NCBI GenBank assembly: GCA_030248215.1
Contig: JASANG010000935.1
Location: 1-64,000 of the forward strand
Direction of reading: 5' to 3'
DNA length: 64,000 nt
DNA from: Enoplolaimus lenunculus
Taxonomy: Eukaryota > Nematoda > Enoplea > Enoplida > Thoracostomopsidae
In this document: positions 23,401-35,395 of the stretch, piece after piece
How the letters are laid out: each line of letters starts with the position of its first letter
Position numbering within the stretch: the stretch's first letter is position 1
The notes under the pieces: model-generated
The model's database searches: none
What the model was told of the DNA's origin: nothing
The model's input: the letters and a program-made list of their open reading frames with translations, nothing else
Position numbers and translations under genes: made by a program

Positions 23401-26400
23401 AAGCCAGATACATACCACCGAAAACTTCATTTTAGTTTTCTTTTTTGCACTATTGGTAAAATAACCCTAGTTGGAGATATGTATTCATTTTATATGCTGT
23501 ATTTTAAATTTTCATAATCCACGGAAGCGAAATCTACCTTCGATGCTTTATTTTCGGCGATTGTCAAGGTTTGCATACTATACTAATGAAATCTACAATT
23601 TCCACTGACCAAAATTTAACCACCGGAAATTTTAATTACGGTAAAAATTAACCGGACCTACAACCTAAAGATGAAAATATGCCACAACCGGAACTGGAAT
23701 TCCAGTTGCACTTTGATATATAGAAAATAAAAAATGCCGCGAACAAGTAAATCTGACAGTTGCAAAACACACAATTCTAAAGTGTACCAGAATTTTTAAT
23801 TCAGGTAAAAAATTTACCGGAACCGGAAGGCGAAATAATGCTGGAACTTAAATTCCGGTTGCACCCTGATACAAACAACTATACACTATACGCATAAGCT
23901 AAGCCACTTACAATAATGCCGTGTTTGGTTTGTTGTAATCCTAAATAAATACGTTCTCGTATAGATGCCTCGGGTTCAGGTACTCCAACGCACATTACTC
24001 TAAAATGACATGTAAAAATTCACTATTATTAAACTTAACGGATTCAAAATTGCGGTATAAAAGTTAAATTAAAAATCAACAAAACTAACGAGATGCTTAA
24101 GATGAACTGAACGATTTATGCTTTAATTCTTGTTTTTATATTCTATGGCACTCACAACTTATCAACTAAATTAAAACATAAAAGATATGTATTTAAAACC
24201 AATTATATGGATGTGCCGATTAATCGGCATCGACAATAATCGGCAGTTTTCGTGAATATCGGCATCGGCACTGCATAAAAATTGCCGATTCTTTGCCGAT
24301 ACTTTTTGCACATAACAGTGTCAGTTTGAATGCTATCAATTTCATTTCTGGGCGCATATCAGTGTGCCCGGTCATTAAACGTGACATTTTTCTTGTGTTT
24401 TTGTTTGAAAAAATTAATTGAAATGAACCATTCGTCTAAAATTATAATCGTTTACGGTGGTTAGGGTTTAAGTCTTCATATAATGATGTAATGTAGTATC
24501 CTATCTGTTTGTTAAGCATGGCGCACTAAAGTTGGAATCGGCATCGTCATCGGCAAAAATTCTGGTATCGGCACATCCTTACAATTATTTAACAACTACA
24601 AAACTTTTTAATGTTCGAATAGTTTGGCATAACACTGCCAAAACATTCCGCTTACTGCGTTCTACAATATCGGAACAGAAACAGGAATCGATTGTAATGC
24701 ACGAATTCAAAAGGAAGCTATAACTTAATTATTTGATGAAATTGAGACTATATTCTTAAATATATACTATATATACAACAGGGTCCCAACACGAATTAGA
24801 TTGCCGGAACAGGAGCAAGAATTGAATTCCTTTGCAGGAACCGGAATTTGAAATAATTTTCATCACCGAATTACTGTTGGACTTTTCAGAAAACTTTGCC
24901 AAAAATGGCTTCGAAAGCATATATCAGATTATAAACACATCAGAAACAGATTATTAACAAAAACTGAACCACTCATTTCGAAAGAACAATTTTTCAAAGA
25001 CTAAGTTTCGAATATTTAAATGATTACAAATAAGTTGACACAAAACTTTACAAATTCCGGTTCCTGCATCTTAAAATGCAGGAACAAAGACAGGCACAGA
25101 AATTGAACTTATGCAGGAATTCCGGCCGGAACAGGAATTCCGGTTACACCCTGATATACATATATCTATATATATAGACGCGTACCACCACGTACAACGC
25201 ACGAAATTTATGAACTCGTCGAATCACGTAATTAGACTTCAAATCGCGCTGGATCCGTGAAACAATGTCTGGCGTTCGACCAAAGATAATAGGACCACTG
25301 CAGTATCTTAAATATGAGCCCGTATTCTCAAATGTCAGTCGGTTATACGTCTTGTAACTTTCGATTAAATTTGCTAGTTATGTTGTGATTCCAGTATAAA
25401 TCAGGGTGCAACCGAGATACCAAAATGACTGAAACCGATACCAAATAGTTCATATCATCTATCTCGTTCGTGCATAAAAAGCCAAAAATTGAGAAAGTTT
25501 GATCTGTTGAAAAGATATAGAAAATACAATGCACGCAATTGCGAAATATCCTTCCGCTGAAAATAAGGTTCAAACTCAGTTTTAGCTTAAACCACCCAGA
25601 TATTGTTCGTCACGTGTTCTCAACATGAACCTCTAACCTTGGTACAGTGCGTGCAATGTGCAATCCTTCAGGTAATTTGAGTACTCGAGACAATCCTGTG
25701 AGCACCGTAGAAATCAACGGTGACCGATGTGACACGCTTGCTCGCTCGGTTGCATAAAGATCATTTTCGACCACAAATTGTTCATCAATCCCACCTAAAA
25801 ATAAATGTAAAAAGGAACACATGATTTAGTTAACTCATCTGTGGAAATTTTTAGCTGGCGTAAGCATATATATACATAAATTTGTATCCGGGTCCGGCTT
25901 CGGGAATTTTAATATCAATTTGTATCCGGGTCCAGCATCGGGAATTTAATATGACACGCCAGAATTTTTGCGGTCTGTTGACTAATAACCACGAATAAAA
26001 CTTATGAGATATATATGCTTGACACGTTCTGACAAACGGAATTTATTCAAAATTTACATGATAAGTACTTTTTAACTCAACGATAAAGTTAAATACGTAC
26101 AAAACAAGGCGCTAAAATGACTGTTCCACAATCTTGTACCAGTCGTAGTAGAACTACGCATATTGAGCGAAGCTCGAACATACTTGTGAATAATTTAAAA
26201 AGTCCTAATTTAGGCTTAACTAATTAAGCTAATAAACAAATTAACTATTAGCTAACTATTCAATTATCGGTCTTGGAGGTTTATAAACAATTTGTTCAGA
26301 TTTCTCACACCTAACTAATTAAGGTAATATGCAAATAAACTTTGAGCTAACTATTTAATTTTCGGCCTTTATGGTTTATAGACAATTTATTCCGATTGCT

Positions 26401-27985
26401 CGCACCTAAAAACCCTTCAGTGACCCTAATAATCAGTGAAATAATTTAGAAAGTCCTAATTTAGGCTTTTTATCAAGCTAATGCAAATTAGCTAACCATT
26501 CAATTATCGGTTTTGGAGTTTTGTTAACAATTTATTCAGATTTTTCGTACCCGAAAACCATTTAGTACTGAACTTGATTGCTTGTAACCCTAATATTCAG
26601 TGAAATAATTTAAAAAGTCCTAATTTAGGCTTAACTAATTAAGCTAATATGCAAATTAGCTATTAGCAAATTATTCAATTATCGGTTTTTGAGGTTTATA
26701 AACATTTTATTCTGATTTCTCGCTCCCATAAACCTTTGGTGGTGAAATTAATTAGATTGCTCGTAACTCTAACAATTAGTGAAATACAGTAAAAAGCACT
26801 AAGCTTAGGTTTAATCAATTATGCAAATGAGCGTGTAGCTAATAAACGGCCTAAAGTTTTAAAACCCAATGCGAGGTTAGCACCCCAGGATAAAAAGCTT
26901 TCAAACAAAAAAAGTTTATCAAAATCGGTTCAGCAGTTCCTGAGATTTTTTTCGGACGGACGAACGGACGGACATCCACCTTCGACCCGGTTACGATACG
27001 TAATTAATACAAACATGAATATAAGGTCTTATATACGTACGTACGAATTAAAGGCAGGGTACAACCGGAATATGATAAATACAAGCCACCGAAAAATTCA
27101 GTTTAATTTTCTTTTTTGCAATATTATTGGCACATTTTATGTGCTGTATTTTAGATTTTCACGATCCACGGAAACGCGATCTACTTTCGATTGTTTATTT
27201 TCGGTGATTGTCAACGTCTATATATCCGGTAAAAAGTTACCGGAACAGGAATCGAAATGTCAAAATTTGCCGGAACCGGAATTCTGGTTGCACCCCGATT
27301 AAAGGTACAATTTTTGGCAAAATAACTTTAGTTAAGGAACTGTCGTTGTTATACCTTCTTTGTTAAATCTTTAACACCCTTACCATAAGTTGAAATTCCG
27401 TAGGGCTTTGTACAAACCACAATATCTTCTGAAACATATACAAAATGTATAATAGTTACTTATGTCATGGATACTGAAAGTTGCCCTCCACTTTTCGCCT
27501 CTCCACCTGTCGCCCCGCACGATTACTTTTCTGCACTTCTCGGTAGTTGCAGCATTTCAAAACAAATGCGCTACCGAATTGGGCTTGCCCAGTGCGTAAT
27601 TAAGACTTGGGCTAGCCTACGGCGTAATTCTTTTTATACGACAGGAGTACCTCTTGTGATTGGTTACTAACTTAATGCCATGCTCAAATTTTCTGATTGA
27701 CTAGTAATCGTCGCCTATTGGCTGAATTCCGCCTGGGGCTAGCCCAAGTCGTAATTCCGCATTGGCCTAGCCCAATTCGAAATTGGGCTGGATTACGACT
27801 TGGGCTACGACATATATACCGAACTTACCATCAAAATGAATGATATTTCGTGAAAGATAATTTATTAAGCCGCCCTCGGTAGTCGGCACTTCAGGCGTGA
27901 TATTTTTAATTTGCGTCGACAACGCTTTCAGTGGTGACGTAATGTGCCACAGTGATTGTTTTAAAATACATAAGTTAGTACGCAT
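20430..27985 (-). CDS. RPUSD3-like mitochondrial pseudouridine synthase-family protein
   Basis: Eight minus-strand exons: 27985-27829, 27428-27384, 25794-25638, 25306-25196, 23999-23912, 22248-22110, 21606-21464 and 20705-20430 (TAA). They sum to 1116 nt (371 aa) with every phase matching. Family members modify mitochondrial RNA. The second exon gives VVCTKPYGISTYG, the KPxG start of the RluA-type fold. Later come VLTGLSRVLKL, KFRALVMCVGVPEPEA, VYLTMLGAPLMNDDIYLARV and RQLPMYFHIYEIN, in the order of human RPUSD3 as I remember it. At the catalytic HRLDKxTSG position this protein has ARTVPRYCSG. No Asp is present, and human RPUSD3 also departs from the motif there. The start at 27985 leaves about 35 residues that could serve as a mitochondrial targeting peptide. 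The introns hold several hAT-like elements. RPUSD4 is the main alternative. Confidence 0.85.
20757..20886. repeat. GC-rich palindromic element, GACGTCCGGC family
   Basis: The left half contains GACGTCCGGCACCGTACGG and the right half the inverse GGCGCCGGACGTC, ending CAAGCAACCC against a GGGTGC start. Related GC-rich palindromic words occur at 17690-17740, 39325-39375 and 43410-43562. It lies in the last intron of the RPUSD3-like gene. Confidence 0.5.
22440..22560. repeat. A-rich low-complexity tract
   Basis: GAAAGAAAG and AAACAAAC runs in the intron between the fourth- and third-last coding exons of the RPUSD3-like gene. Confidence 0.8.
22649..23868. mobile_element. Long hAT-like element, CAGGGTGCAACCGA family
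   Basis: Ends CAGGGTGCAACCGAAATTACC and CCGGTTGCACCCTG, flanked by ACACAAAC and ATACAAAC (7 of 8 match). At 1.2 kb it is the longest family member here. It holds a GC-rich patch at 22740-22855 made of short inverted blocks such as CCCCGGCGAAAA. No transposase was recognised, so it may be a composite of nested copies. Confidence 0.7.
24208..24579. mobile_element. TIR element with GGATGTGCCGATTAATCGG ends
   Basis: The left end GGATGTGCCGATTAATCGG is inverted at the right as GGTATCGGCACATCC, with further ATCGGCATCGGCA words inside both ends. Flanks CCAATTAT and ACAATTAT fit an 8-bp duplication with one change. About 370 bp and non-coding; it sits in an intron of the RPUSD3-like gene. Confidence 0.6.
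24779..25153. mobile_element. hAT-like element, CAGGGT...ACCCTG family
   Basis: CAGGGTCCCAACACG to CCGGTTACACCCTG with flanks ATATACAA and ATATACAT. GCAGGAAC and CCGGAATT words mark both arms. Confidence 0.7.
25403..25560. repeat. Fragment of the CAGGGTGCAACCGA hAT-like family
   Basis: Only the left end (CAGGGTGCAACCGAGATACC) is found; no right end could be placed before the next exon of the RPUSD3-like gene. Confidence 0.5.
26165..26990. repeat. Direct repeats of ~170-250 bp ending in a GGACGGACG tail
   Basis: Four degenerate units each begin near AAAAAGTCCTAATTTAGGC, continue through AAGCTAATATGCAAATTAGC and end near TTTATTCAGATTTCTCG. The last is followed by AATCGGTTCAGCAGTTCC and GGACGGACGAACGGACGGAC, a tail motif seen on several invertebrate transposon types. 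Its class is unknown. It fills the intron between the KPYG exon and the next exon of the RPUSD3-like gene. Confidence 0.7.
27055..27297. mobile_element. hAT-like element, CAGGGTACAACCGG family
   Basis: A perfect 8-bp duplication ATTAAAGG (27047-27054, 27298-27305) flanks CAGGGTACAACCGG and CTGGTTGCACCCCG. It ends about 85 bp from the KPYG exon of the RPUSD3-like gene. Confidence 0.9.
27570..27812. repeat. Palindromic repeat of GGGCTAGCCCAAGTCGTAATT words
   Basis: Blocks such as GACTTGGGCTAGCC, GGGGCTAGCCCAAGTCG and CGACTTGGGCTAC occur in both orientations, giving a foldback of about 240 bp in the first intron of the RPUSD3-like gene. The frame starting at 27467 runs into it and is not taken as a gene. 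Confidence 0.6.
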
Positions 27986-28309
27986 TGCTATATTCTAGAT
28001 ACTCTTAAAATTTAAACTGTTTCACCATTAATATTTGCTAGAGATACACCATTTAAAAACATACCTATGTTTCTTGGACCCAGAATTTCACAAAGCCAAA
28101 ACGCAGACCTTAACCAGGAAGTTTTCAAAGTCAAAACCCGAATCCAAAATTTGTCAACGTCAAATCCCGCATCCAAACCCGGTATTTTGCCTAATGCATA
28201 CCTGAACTATGTCCAAAAATTTATAAAATAAAACGCACAAAAGTTTCAGAACAAACCGCTAAAAGGTACATTTCGTTTCTATATTTTCTAGCTGCAATGC
28301 TGAACTTAC

Positions 28310-28397
28310 GATTGGGGCAAAAAGCATAGTCACTGGCAGAAAAGTGAGTAAAAGCCTGAGCAAAATACGTATACGTATGTTGAGTCTCAGTTGACAA
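28310..28397 (-). other. Possible exon coding a hydrophobic segment, upstream of the RPUSD3-like gene
   Basis: Minus-strand reading gives RLNIRIRILLRLLLTFLPV and then TMLFAPIV before a GTAAGTTC donor. It could be a membrane segment of an unfound gene, or a 5' exon linked to the gene at 27985. No partner exon was found, so it may be chance. The rest of 27986-29037 shows nothing I can call. Confidence 0.2.
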
Positions 28398-29037
28398 GTG
28401 GCAAATCTATAAGGTTTTGACGAATAATACGTACCTTGCACTGAAATGTGGGACCGAGAGGGTTTTTTGCTTTCCTCGAGTTAGCTTCGAAGCCACTCTA
28501 TCGAGTTTTTCAGTGAGTTTGTCTACTTTGTCTGACCGTTTCAAGAATAAACTGAATCAGAAACAAATGTAATAGTAAAGCCAAAAAGTGGGGTGAAAGT
28601 CTCTGCAAGAAATAATGAAAAGAGAGCTAGTGGGCGAAACGATAGACGCAATTTTGGCGTACTCTCGACGCAAATTTTTAATTTTGCTTTGGACCTTAGG
28701 GATAGCAAGCGAGAATAAACAAAAATTTATTTTTACTTCTGTACAAAAATATTAATTTGGTAAGCGGCCGCTTGGATAAGTATATATCTAAAAAATCATT
28801 TCTTCCGGGTATATTGTGCGGATATTTTTGAAATACACGTACTAAAAGTTTATGTTGTCAAAACCAGGACTCCTAAGACCGGAATATCTGCACCCGCATG
28901 CAACTCCGATATTTATATTAAATTAACTGCATCCGTTTCCGCTGCACAAACAACAAAGAACACACGACCTTTTGAGAAGTTTTGCCCTTCAAGACCCGCC
29001 TGGAAAACAGTCTTGTAACTCTTATATCGGGTAGAGC

Positions 29038-29385
29038 ATGCCGAAATTACCGCAAGCAGTCGATTATAATATTGTGCTTCTGCATTATGTTATAGTGGCT
29101 TGCTTCGCAAACATTTACTGTGATGCTGATGTGGATCTTTTATTGAACACTGTATCACTGCAACTGTACCACTCGGCCTGCATCCCCACCTGCATTCATC
29201 GTCGAGTATATGTTGACATCACCGACGTATGCTGCCCATGTCGGAATAAGAATCTTTCCCCTTCAAATTACGATTCTTTCCAGCATGCGATTTCTCTCCG
29301 TATTCTTGGATTTACACGCCCCGTACTGCAGCCGGTGGCAGCAAATAAAAAACTTCAAATTTTTACCGATGTTCCATGTTCTTAA
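29038..29385 (+). CDS. Hypothetical 115-residue open frame
   Basis: An ATG-to-stop frame coding for MPKLPQAVDYNIVLLHYVIV onward, with a hydrophobic start and a CCPCRNKN cysteine patch. No family is recognised and no splice partners were found. It is longer than most chance frames in this AT-rich sequence but has no other support. Confidence 0.2.
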   Translation: MPKLPQAVDYNIVLLHYVIVACFANIYCDADVDLLLNTVSLQLYHSACIPTCIHRRVYVDITDVCCPCRNKNLSPSNYDSFQHAISLRILGFTRPVLQPVAANKKLQIFTDVPCS

Positions 29386-29586
29386 GTCTTAACTAGGAAG
29401 TTATGTAAAAAGCCACCTTCAAATTAGTGTAAATCTCAAATGTGAACATCCTAGCTACGTTTTTACTGCACAAATTTTAAGGCAGCGGCTATATGCACCA
29501 GACATTTTTACTATAAATATACGAAGAATATTGGTATTGTAGTTTAGACTAGCAATCGGGATTAGTTCATACTTCCGCCTAGGTTT

Positions 29587-29593
29587 AATAATA

Positions 29594-29675
<82 letters not shown>

Positions 29676-29770
29676 GTAATAAAAGTGATAAAAACATAAC
29701 AATAGCCAGAATAATAATGATAGTAATAATAGTAATAATAATAGTAATAATAATAATAAGAATAATAACA
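29587..29770. repeat. (TAA)n microsatellite
   Basis: Nearly pure AAT/TAA triplets for about 85 bp, then an impure tail with AGT and AAG triplets. The Ile, Leu and Tyr runs read from it on the minus strand are by-products. Confidence 0.95.
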
Positions 29771-29871
29771 ACAATTGTTCAACATGAAATTCTTATCAGC
29801 CAGAAAGTCAACCAGGAAAATAAAGTCATAGCTAGACTTGTCATAAGTTGGCACGATGTTGTTCTGCTGAC

Positions 29872-30015
29872 CTTGCACATCGTGTGAAACGCTGCATATG
29901 CGGTGTTTTCATTTGCAGAAGCGGTAAAACATGTAGAAACCAACAAGATACACGAGATAATGCTAAGGTTCTTATAAGGCATAAAAACAGAAAAATTCAG
30001 GAACCCTCGTAACAA
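29872..30015 (-). CDS. Possible first exon of a small secreted protein
   Basis: The minus strand reads MPYKNLSIISCILLVSTCFT and then ASANENTAYAAFHTMCK, a good signal-peptide pattern with cleavage near ASA. It reaches a possible GTCAGC donor at 29871. An in-frame ATG lies further upstream at 30015. It would run away from GET3, with about 300 bp between the two starts. No second exon was found beyond the microsatellite. Confidence 0.25.
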
Positions 30016-30321
30016 CGCCCCTCATTTTCAGCTGCCAACCCTCAACAAAAAACCGTCGTACTCTAGCATACCAGCTTATGACACTCAGCATATGCTTTTT
30101 TAAGTTTTATATTGGTTCTATATTTGTGTTCTAACAGGCCTCTGCGTTTGTGCCTTGAGGCTCTACATAAATATGAATTTAGCTTAGCTTATGTCGTACT
30201 GTCGTTTACATGTGTCAGCCTGTCATAGCTTCATTTTGGTGCGATTTGATAAAATCAAAGCACCGCAGTAATAATACCAGTACGGCATCTTGGTTAGCAT
30301 TAACAGAAAATCTTATTAGCT

Positions 30322-33300
30322 ATGGATGAACCACTTGAGGCAACATTAAAAAATGTAATGGATCAAAAATCGCTAAAATGGATATTCGTTGGTGGAAAAG
30401 GCGGTGTCGGCAAAACGACATGCAGGTTATTTAAAACCTATTCTTATTATTTTTATATATGTCGCTGTATGTTTTAAATTTAGTTTTGTTTGGTAAGCAG
30501 TTATATTTTACTTCCGGTGGCACTGCGATATTGTGTAATGTTTCTTTTATTTCAGTTGCAGTTTGGCTGTCCAACTATCCAAAGTTCGTTCCAGTGTTCT
30601 TATCATATCAACCGATCCAGCTCATAATATTTCCGATGCTTTCAATCAAAAATTCAGTAAAGTACCGACCAAAGTATCGGGATTTAATAATTTGTTTGCG
30701 ATGGTACGTAAGTCTGTGTATTACTGGAGCACTTGTGGCGGTTGTTTCTGACACTGGGATTTCAAACCAATTTTTCTAGCGCAACTTACCGTTGCAAGTT
30801 CTTTGCTAATAAAGATTTGCATTGCGTCAATAGGGCTTAATGCTAACTACAAATGTTTCGCTCCATGCTATTCTAAGGTGGAAGTTTGAGCATTGGCTGT
30901 AATACGGTTGCCACTAGGATATAACCAGACGTCTGTTTAACGTAAAAATCAGTGTCCGCTTCAATTATGTCCGTTTCTGATATTGTAATATGTTTATAGT
31001 TTGTGAAATGGTTAGATTTTGAACTAATAATAACAAAAGTCATTGGAATTTCTTCATTCCCAAAACTGGTTTCATTTATTTGAAATTCAATATCTTTCTA
31101 TGGTAATGATTGGTTTTCAGGAAATAGACCCGAATTTAGGACTGTCCGAGCTGCCTGACGATTACTTTGAACAGGGTAAGCTGACTTGATATATGTATAC
31201 CTATAGACATATGCGGATTTTAGAATTTTATGCCCTATGCACTTCTACCAGTTTTTGCAGAAAGAACTTTTGGCTGCAACTTCGTTTGAAAACTCTTTCG
31301 GAAAACTTGAAGCTTTCAAGGTCTCGCCGCAATGCTTGAATGAGTGGAAAGGTTGTGAATTTGAATTCTAGTGAATTTTGTTAAGTTGTATACATCCACG
31401 GGGTTTCGAACAACACTTAACAGCAATTTCATATTTTAACCAAAAAGCAAGCCGCACTAGTGTTGATACTTTCGAAAGTAGGGGTTATATTATTTATACT
31501 AGTGTTATATATTCTGGGTCCGAGTAATTTGTGTTTTCACAAGCAGGATTCGTCCTTTTATTCTTGTGTTTATAATAAACCAGAGCACAATTTGTTAGCC
31601 ATCGGAAGCACGCAGGTCTCATGAAAATGACGGCATATCAGCAGTGATTTGTGTAATAGCGCGTTGTCATTGCGTGCAAGCAGATTGCGGAAAACTTTAC
31701 GGCTTAGACAGTAAAAACAACGTTCGGTTCTATAAGGCTTGGTACCCGGCTGAAACCTAAGCCACCTATTATTGGCAGGTCCAAACCTTATGAGACCGGT
31801 ACAATAGATGCGCTCCGCTTAGCTACTCATATCCGCCAATGTCTGGAATAGGACGTCCGTCACCCCAGGCACAGATTGCCCTGGCCTTCGAATAATGCCT
31901 TAAATTCACTAGACCCAAAGATTACCAAGTCTTAGCAGTTTGCAGGTTCTAGCTGATGTGTATTAAGGTATTCAATTTTGGTATTTTTAGCATCGTATTG
32001 AGTTGTTTCGGATTAAAAAAAATGACGTTTCGAGACCGTGAGAGTGAAACGTGAGCTTGTTTGTTAAATTAATTTTATTTTAGAAGGCAATGCTTTACAA
32101 GTTGGCAAACAAATGATGCAAGAGCTAATGGGTGCATTTCCAGGTATTGACGAAGCAATGAGCTTTGCAGAAGTTATGAGGTACGTTAGTTTTATTTTGT
32201 ATTATCAGACGTGAGTATTTTTAGTATTTTCAAACAGGATGCGACCGGATATTAATTTACCGGATTCGGATAGCGAATTTTTACCGGAGCCATATATTAA
32301 CCGGATAGAGTATCTAAATAATTTATGGGATAGAGTATCTAAATAATTTATGAACCTTTTGTAGTATTTGACTGGCACAATACTATAATCAGGGTGCAAC
32401 CGGAATTCCGGTTCCGGCATTTTTTCACCTTCCGGTTCCGGTTCCGGTAAATTTTTACCGGATTTAAAAATTCCGGTGTTATAATTTGGCCGTTTTTTAA
32501 CTTTGCTAATCTTTAAGAATCTCTTTAGAAAGCCACTTGTATTCCGAATATAAGCCATTGATGGTGGATTTCACTTCAGTCGACGACGAAAATCTAAAAT
32601 ACAACAAATAAAATAAATATCTATGTTCGACTAAGGTTATTTCACAAATAATAGAGCAAAAAATAAGATTAAAATGAAATTTTTGGTGAAATGCATTTTT
32701 CACTTTCCGGTTCCGGTTCCGGTAAAATTTTCAAATTCCGGTTCCGGTTCCGGTAAATTGTAATTCCGGTTGCACCCTGACTATAATATGTTTGCTGAAT
32801 TAGAATTAATCGTTCGTTCGAGATTTTGATTTTTACTGCAGCGAATCTAAACTTGAACTTCTTGACTTGCCCAGAAATTATTGTAGCAAGATGTTAAAGA
32901 TTGTAACTTGTAGAAAGCAATTTTTGAAATGCGGGCCCACCACCGCAAATGTCCGCTATCCGGTAGGTTTATACCGGATACCGGAACCGGATACAAATAT
33001 CAGTTTTTGCCGGATGTTACAAAGGATCCAGATATCCGTTCGCACCATCTTTTCAATTGATGATCGTCGTCAGTGTGCGACAAGTAATGTATTTCGGGTC
33101 CGCCGAAAAAATCTATCAGTCCATGAGGCGCAACTATAAAACTATGCCGTTGGAAATATTGTTTTGATCACTGTTAATAAGGCCTGGTCACTAAGCAACC
33201 ATAATCCTACACCTAACACATATATAAACATAACCTAAACTTACAAGTCTTTGAGTTCCATAGTTTCTTTTCCTAACTTCCAGTGAACAGGTGCATTTAA

Positions 33301-35088
33301 GTACGTAACATTTGCCTTTATTTTGATTCTCCTGAAACTGATTTATGTAATGTCATTCCAGCGGTTGTTTGCTTGGTCAGATTGATATTTACTTGTTAAG
33401 TTTAATGGAATTTAAATATTGCTTGTTTTTATTTAAGGCTCATCAAAGATATGAATTTCGATGTTGTAGTGTTCGATACAGCTCCGACTGGACACACGTT
33501 ACGTCTTCTCTCATTCCCAGCTGTTGTTGAAAAAGGACTTGGAAAGCTGTTACGAATCAAAAATAGTTTTGGTCCTTTAATCAGTCAGGTATTTTCTATG
33601 CTTCATAAAACAGTAATTTTGGAACTTGTACTACGTGACAAGAGCAAACGTATAGGGTGTATATCAAAAACGCACTATTGGTCGACAAATGAATACAGGC
33701 GGGGATCATATTCGTTGCGTTTCTGGCCTAATCCTACTTCCTTCAATTTTGAGGGGAATTTTGGTGGTTGTTTTTTCAGCTTAGCGGTGTTCTTGGAATG
33801 CCTGATGTATCTGGTGATGTTGCGACAAAGAAGTTAGAAGAAACTTTGCCGACAATTCAAGAAGTCAATAAACAATTTCGAAATCCAGTAGGTTGAAGCA
33901 GTTAACTATTAATTGATTTAAAACCGGCCAATGTGGCTACTGTGTTTAAAATAAAGCAAATGCAACATTTTATTGAGCGAAACGAAACTCCGAGCAAAGC
34001 TCGTAATTTGCATATTCGCGAGGAATCTGTTAGCTAATATCTAATTTGCATGTTAACGTAACTGCTTAAATGTGTTCAAGTTTCGCTCAATACATGTGGT
34101 CCCACTACCACTTTAACTTGAGCCGATGCCTGTCAATGACTTACTACGCCCACCTCCAAAATGACAGGCTCTTATAGTTAACGTGGGCCGTTATGTTGAT
34201 TGGCTGATGTAAAACTTTACTGCTGATCGTTTTTTGAAAAGGTTATGTTTGTATTTTACTGAAATTTTGAAGAAATTCAACAATTACAATGAAAAATTGA
34301 GGATGTTTTAACGGTACAACATATTTCTACCGCTCGTATTTGTTTTATGCAAAAATTAACGTATTTCTAGGATCAAACCACATTCGTATGCGTCTGTATC
34401 GCTGAGTTTCTTTCTTTATACGAAACTGAGCGATTGGTGCAAGAATTAACAAAATTTGGCATTGATACACACAATATTATTGTTAATCAATTGTTGTTCT
34501 TGGAAGCCGATGAAAAACCGTGTCGAATGTGTCAAGCGAGGCATAGGATACAAGCGAAGTATTTGGAACAAGTCAGTCATCTAAGTCACATATGATGCCA
34601 GATCAAAATTAAGATTCAGTACTTATATTATTGTTGAATGCTTGTAGCTTCACGTGTGATTTTGGTGTTGTAAATTTAGAACGAACGATTCTTGATTTTG
34701 TAGAAATTGACCGGATTTACCACTCAGTTATGTTTGTTCAAACGTCAATGTAACTGAATAGTACAGTGAGAAAATGTATTTTAGCGCCACAATATATGTG
34801 CATGTGGCGGATTGTTGAATTACTAGTTTTCTTTTGTGATACCGAGGTGGACTATTTGCAACAAATTTGGTCCATAAATGAGTTAAAATATGTGGGAATT
34901 GGTTTAAAATATTTGCAATGAATCTGTTTAATGTTAATAATTGCCTGTATTTGAGTGTAGAATTTTAGATTGAAGATTTGTACGAAGATTTTAATGTGAC
35001 AAAATTGCCTTTGCAAGAACATGAAGTTCGTGGCATCGAAAGAATAGTTCCATTTAGTGAACATCTTGTGAAAGAGTATAAAGTATGA
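30322..35088 (+). CDS. GET3/ASNA1 tail-anchored protein targeting ATPase
   Basis: Eight exons: 30322-30425, 30556-30703, 31121-31175, 32084-32180, 33438-33588, 33780-33887, 34371-34571 and 34969-35088 (TGA). They sum to 984 nt, 327 residues, all in phase, against about 348 in human. GET3 is a cytosolic dimeric ATPase that carries tail-anchored membrane proteins to the ER. The deviant Walker A motif [10 protein letters not shown] is at residues 24-33, switch I STDPAHN follows at about 53-59, and DTAPTGHT comes later. The zinc-binding CRMC pair lies in the seventh exon, and the C-terminal PLQEHEVRG block is conserved. All key residues are present, so it looks functional. The start is the first ATG of the conserved frame. 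Introns four and six carry transposon fragments. Confidence 0.97.
32390..32779. mobile_element. hAT-like element, CAGGGTGCAACCGG family
   Basis: CAGGGTGCAACCGGAATTCC to CCGGTTGCACCCTG with a perfect 8-bp duplication ACTATAAT (32382-32389, 32780-32787). TTCCGGTTCCGGTTCC runs occupy both arms. It is in GET3 intron 4, just after an older fragment of the same family at 32236-32320 that contains a 25-bp tandem duplication. Confidence 0.92.
33960..34090. repeat. GCGAAACGAAACTCC repeat fragment in GET3 intron 6
   Basis: Contains GAGCGAAACG, AGCAAAGCTCG and GCTAATATCTAATTTGCATG, echoing the start and the ATGCAAATTAGC words of the repeats at 26165-26990. It is too short to assign a class. Confidence 0.4.
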
Positions 35089-35395
35089 TATTATTTCAAT
35101 TTGTTATTGTCAAATTTATTATGTTGGGCCACCACATTGATACTGCAGTTGCATAATATTTGGGAATGTCGATGGATATCGAATCAGGTTGGTTATGGCC
35201 GTCTGACATAAATTTTCTCTGCTTGAAAGTATAACCCAGCGAAGCGTCGTATAAACAATCGATACGATAAGAAGTTAAGTGTAAAATGTTGAATTTCACG
35301 TTATGTTTTGAGCTATTTAACTCTTGCACGAATTTTTCATAGAGCTTTATTTGGTTTTGTATCAGCGCCCTAAATCGACTATATACGATATACCA

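Noticed and set aside
29455-29878. Ile, Leu and Tyr homopolymer frames
   Set aside because: They come from the (TAA)n microsatellite.
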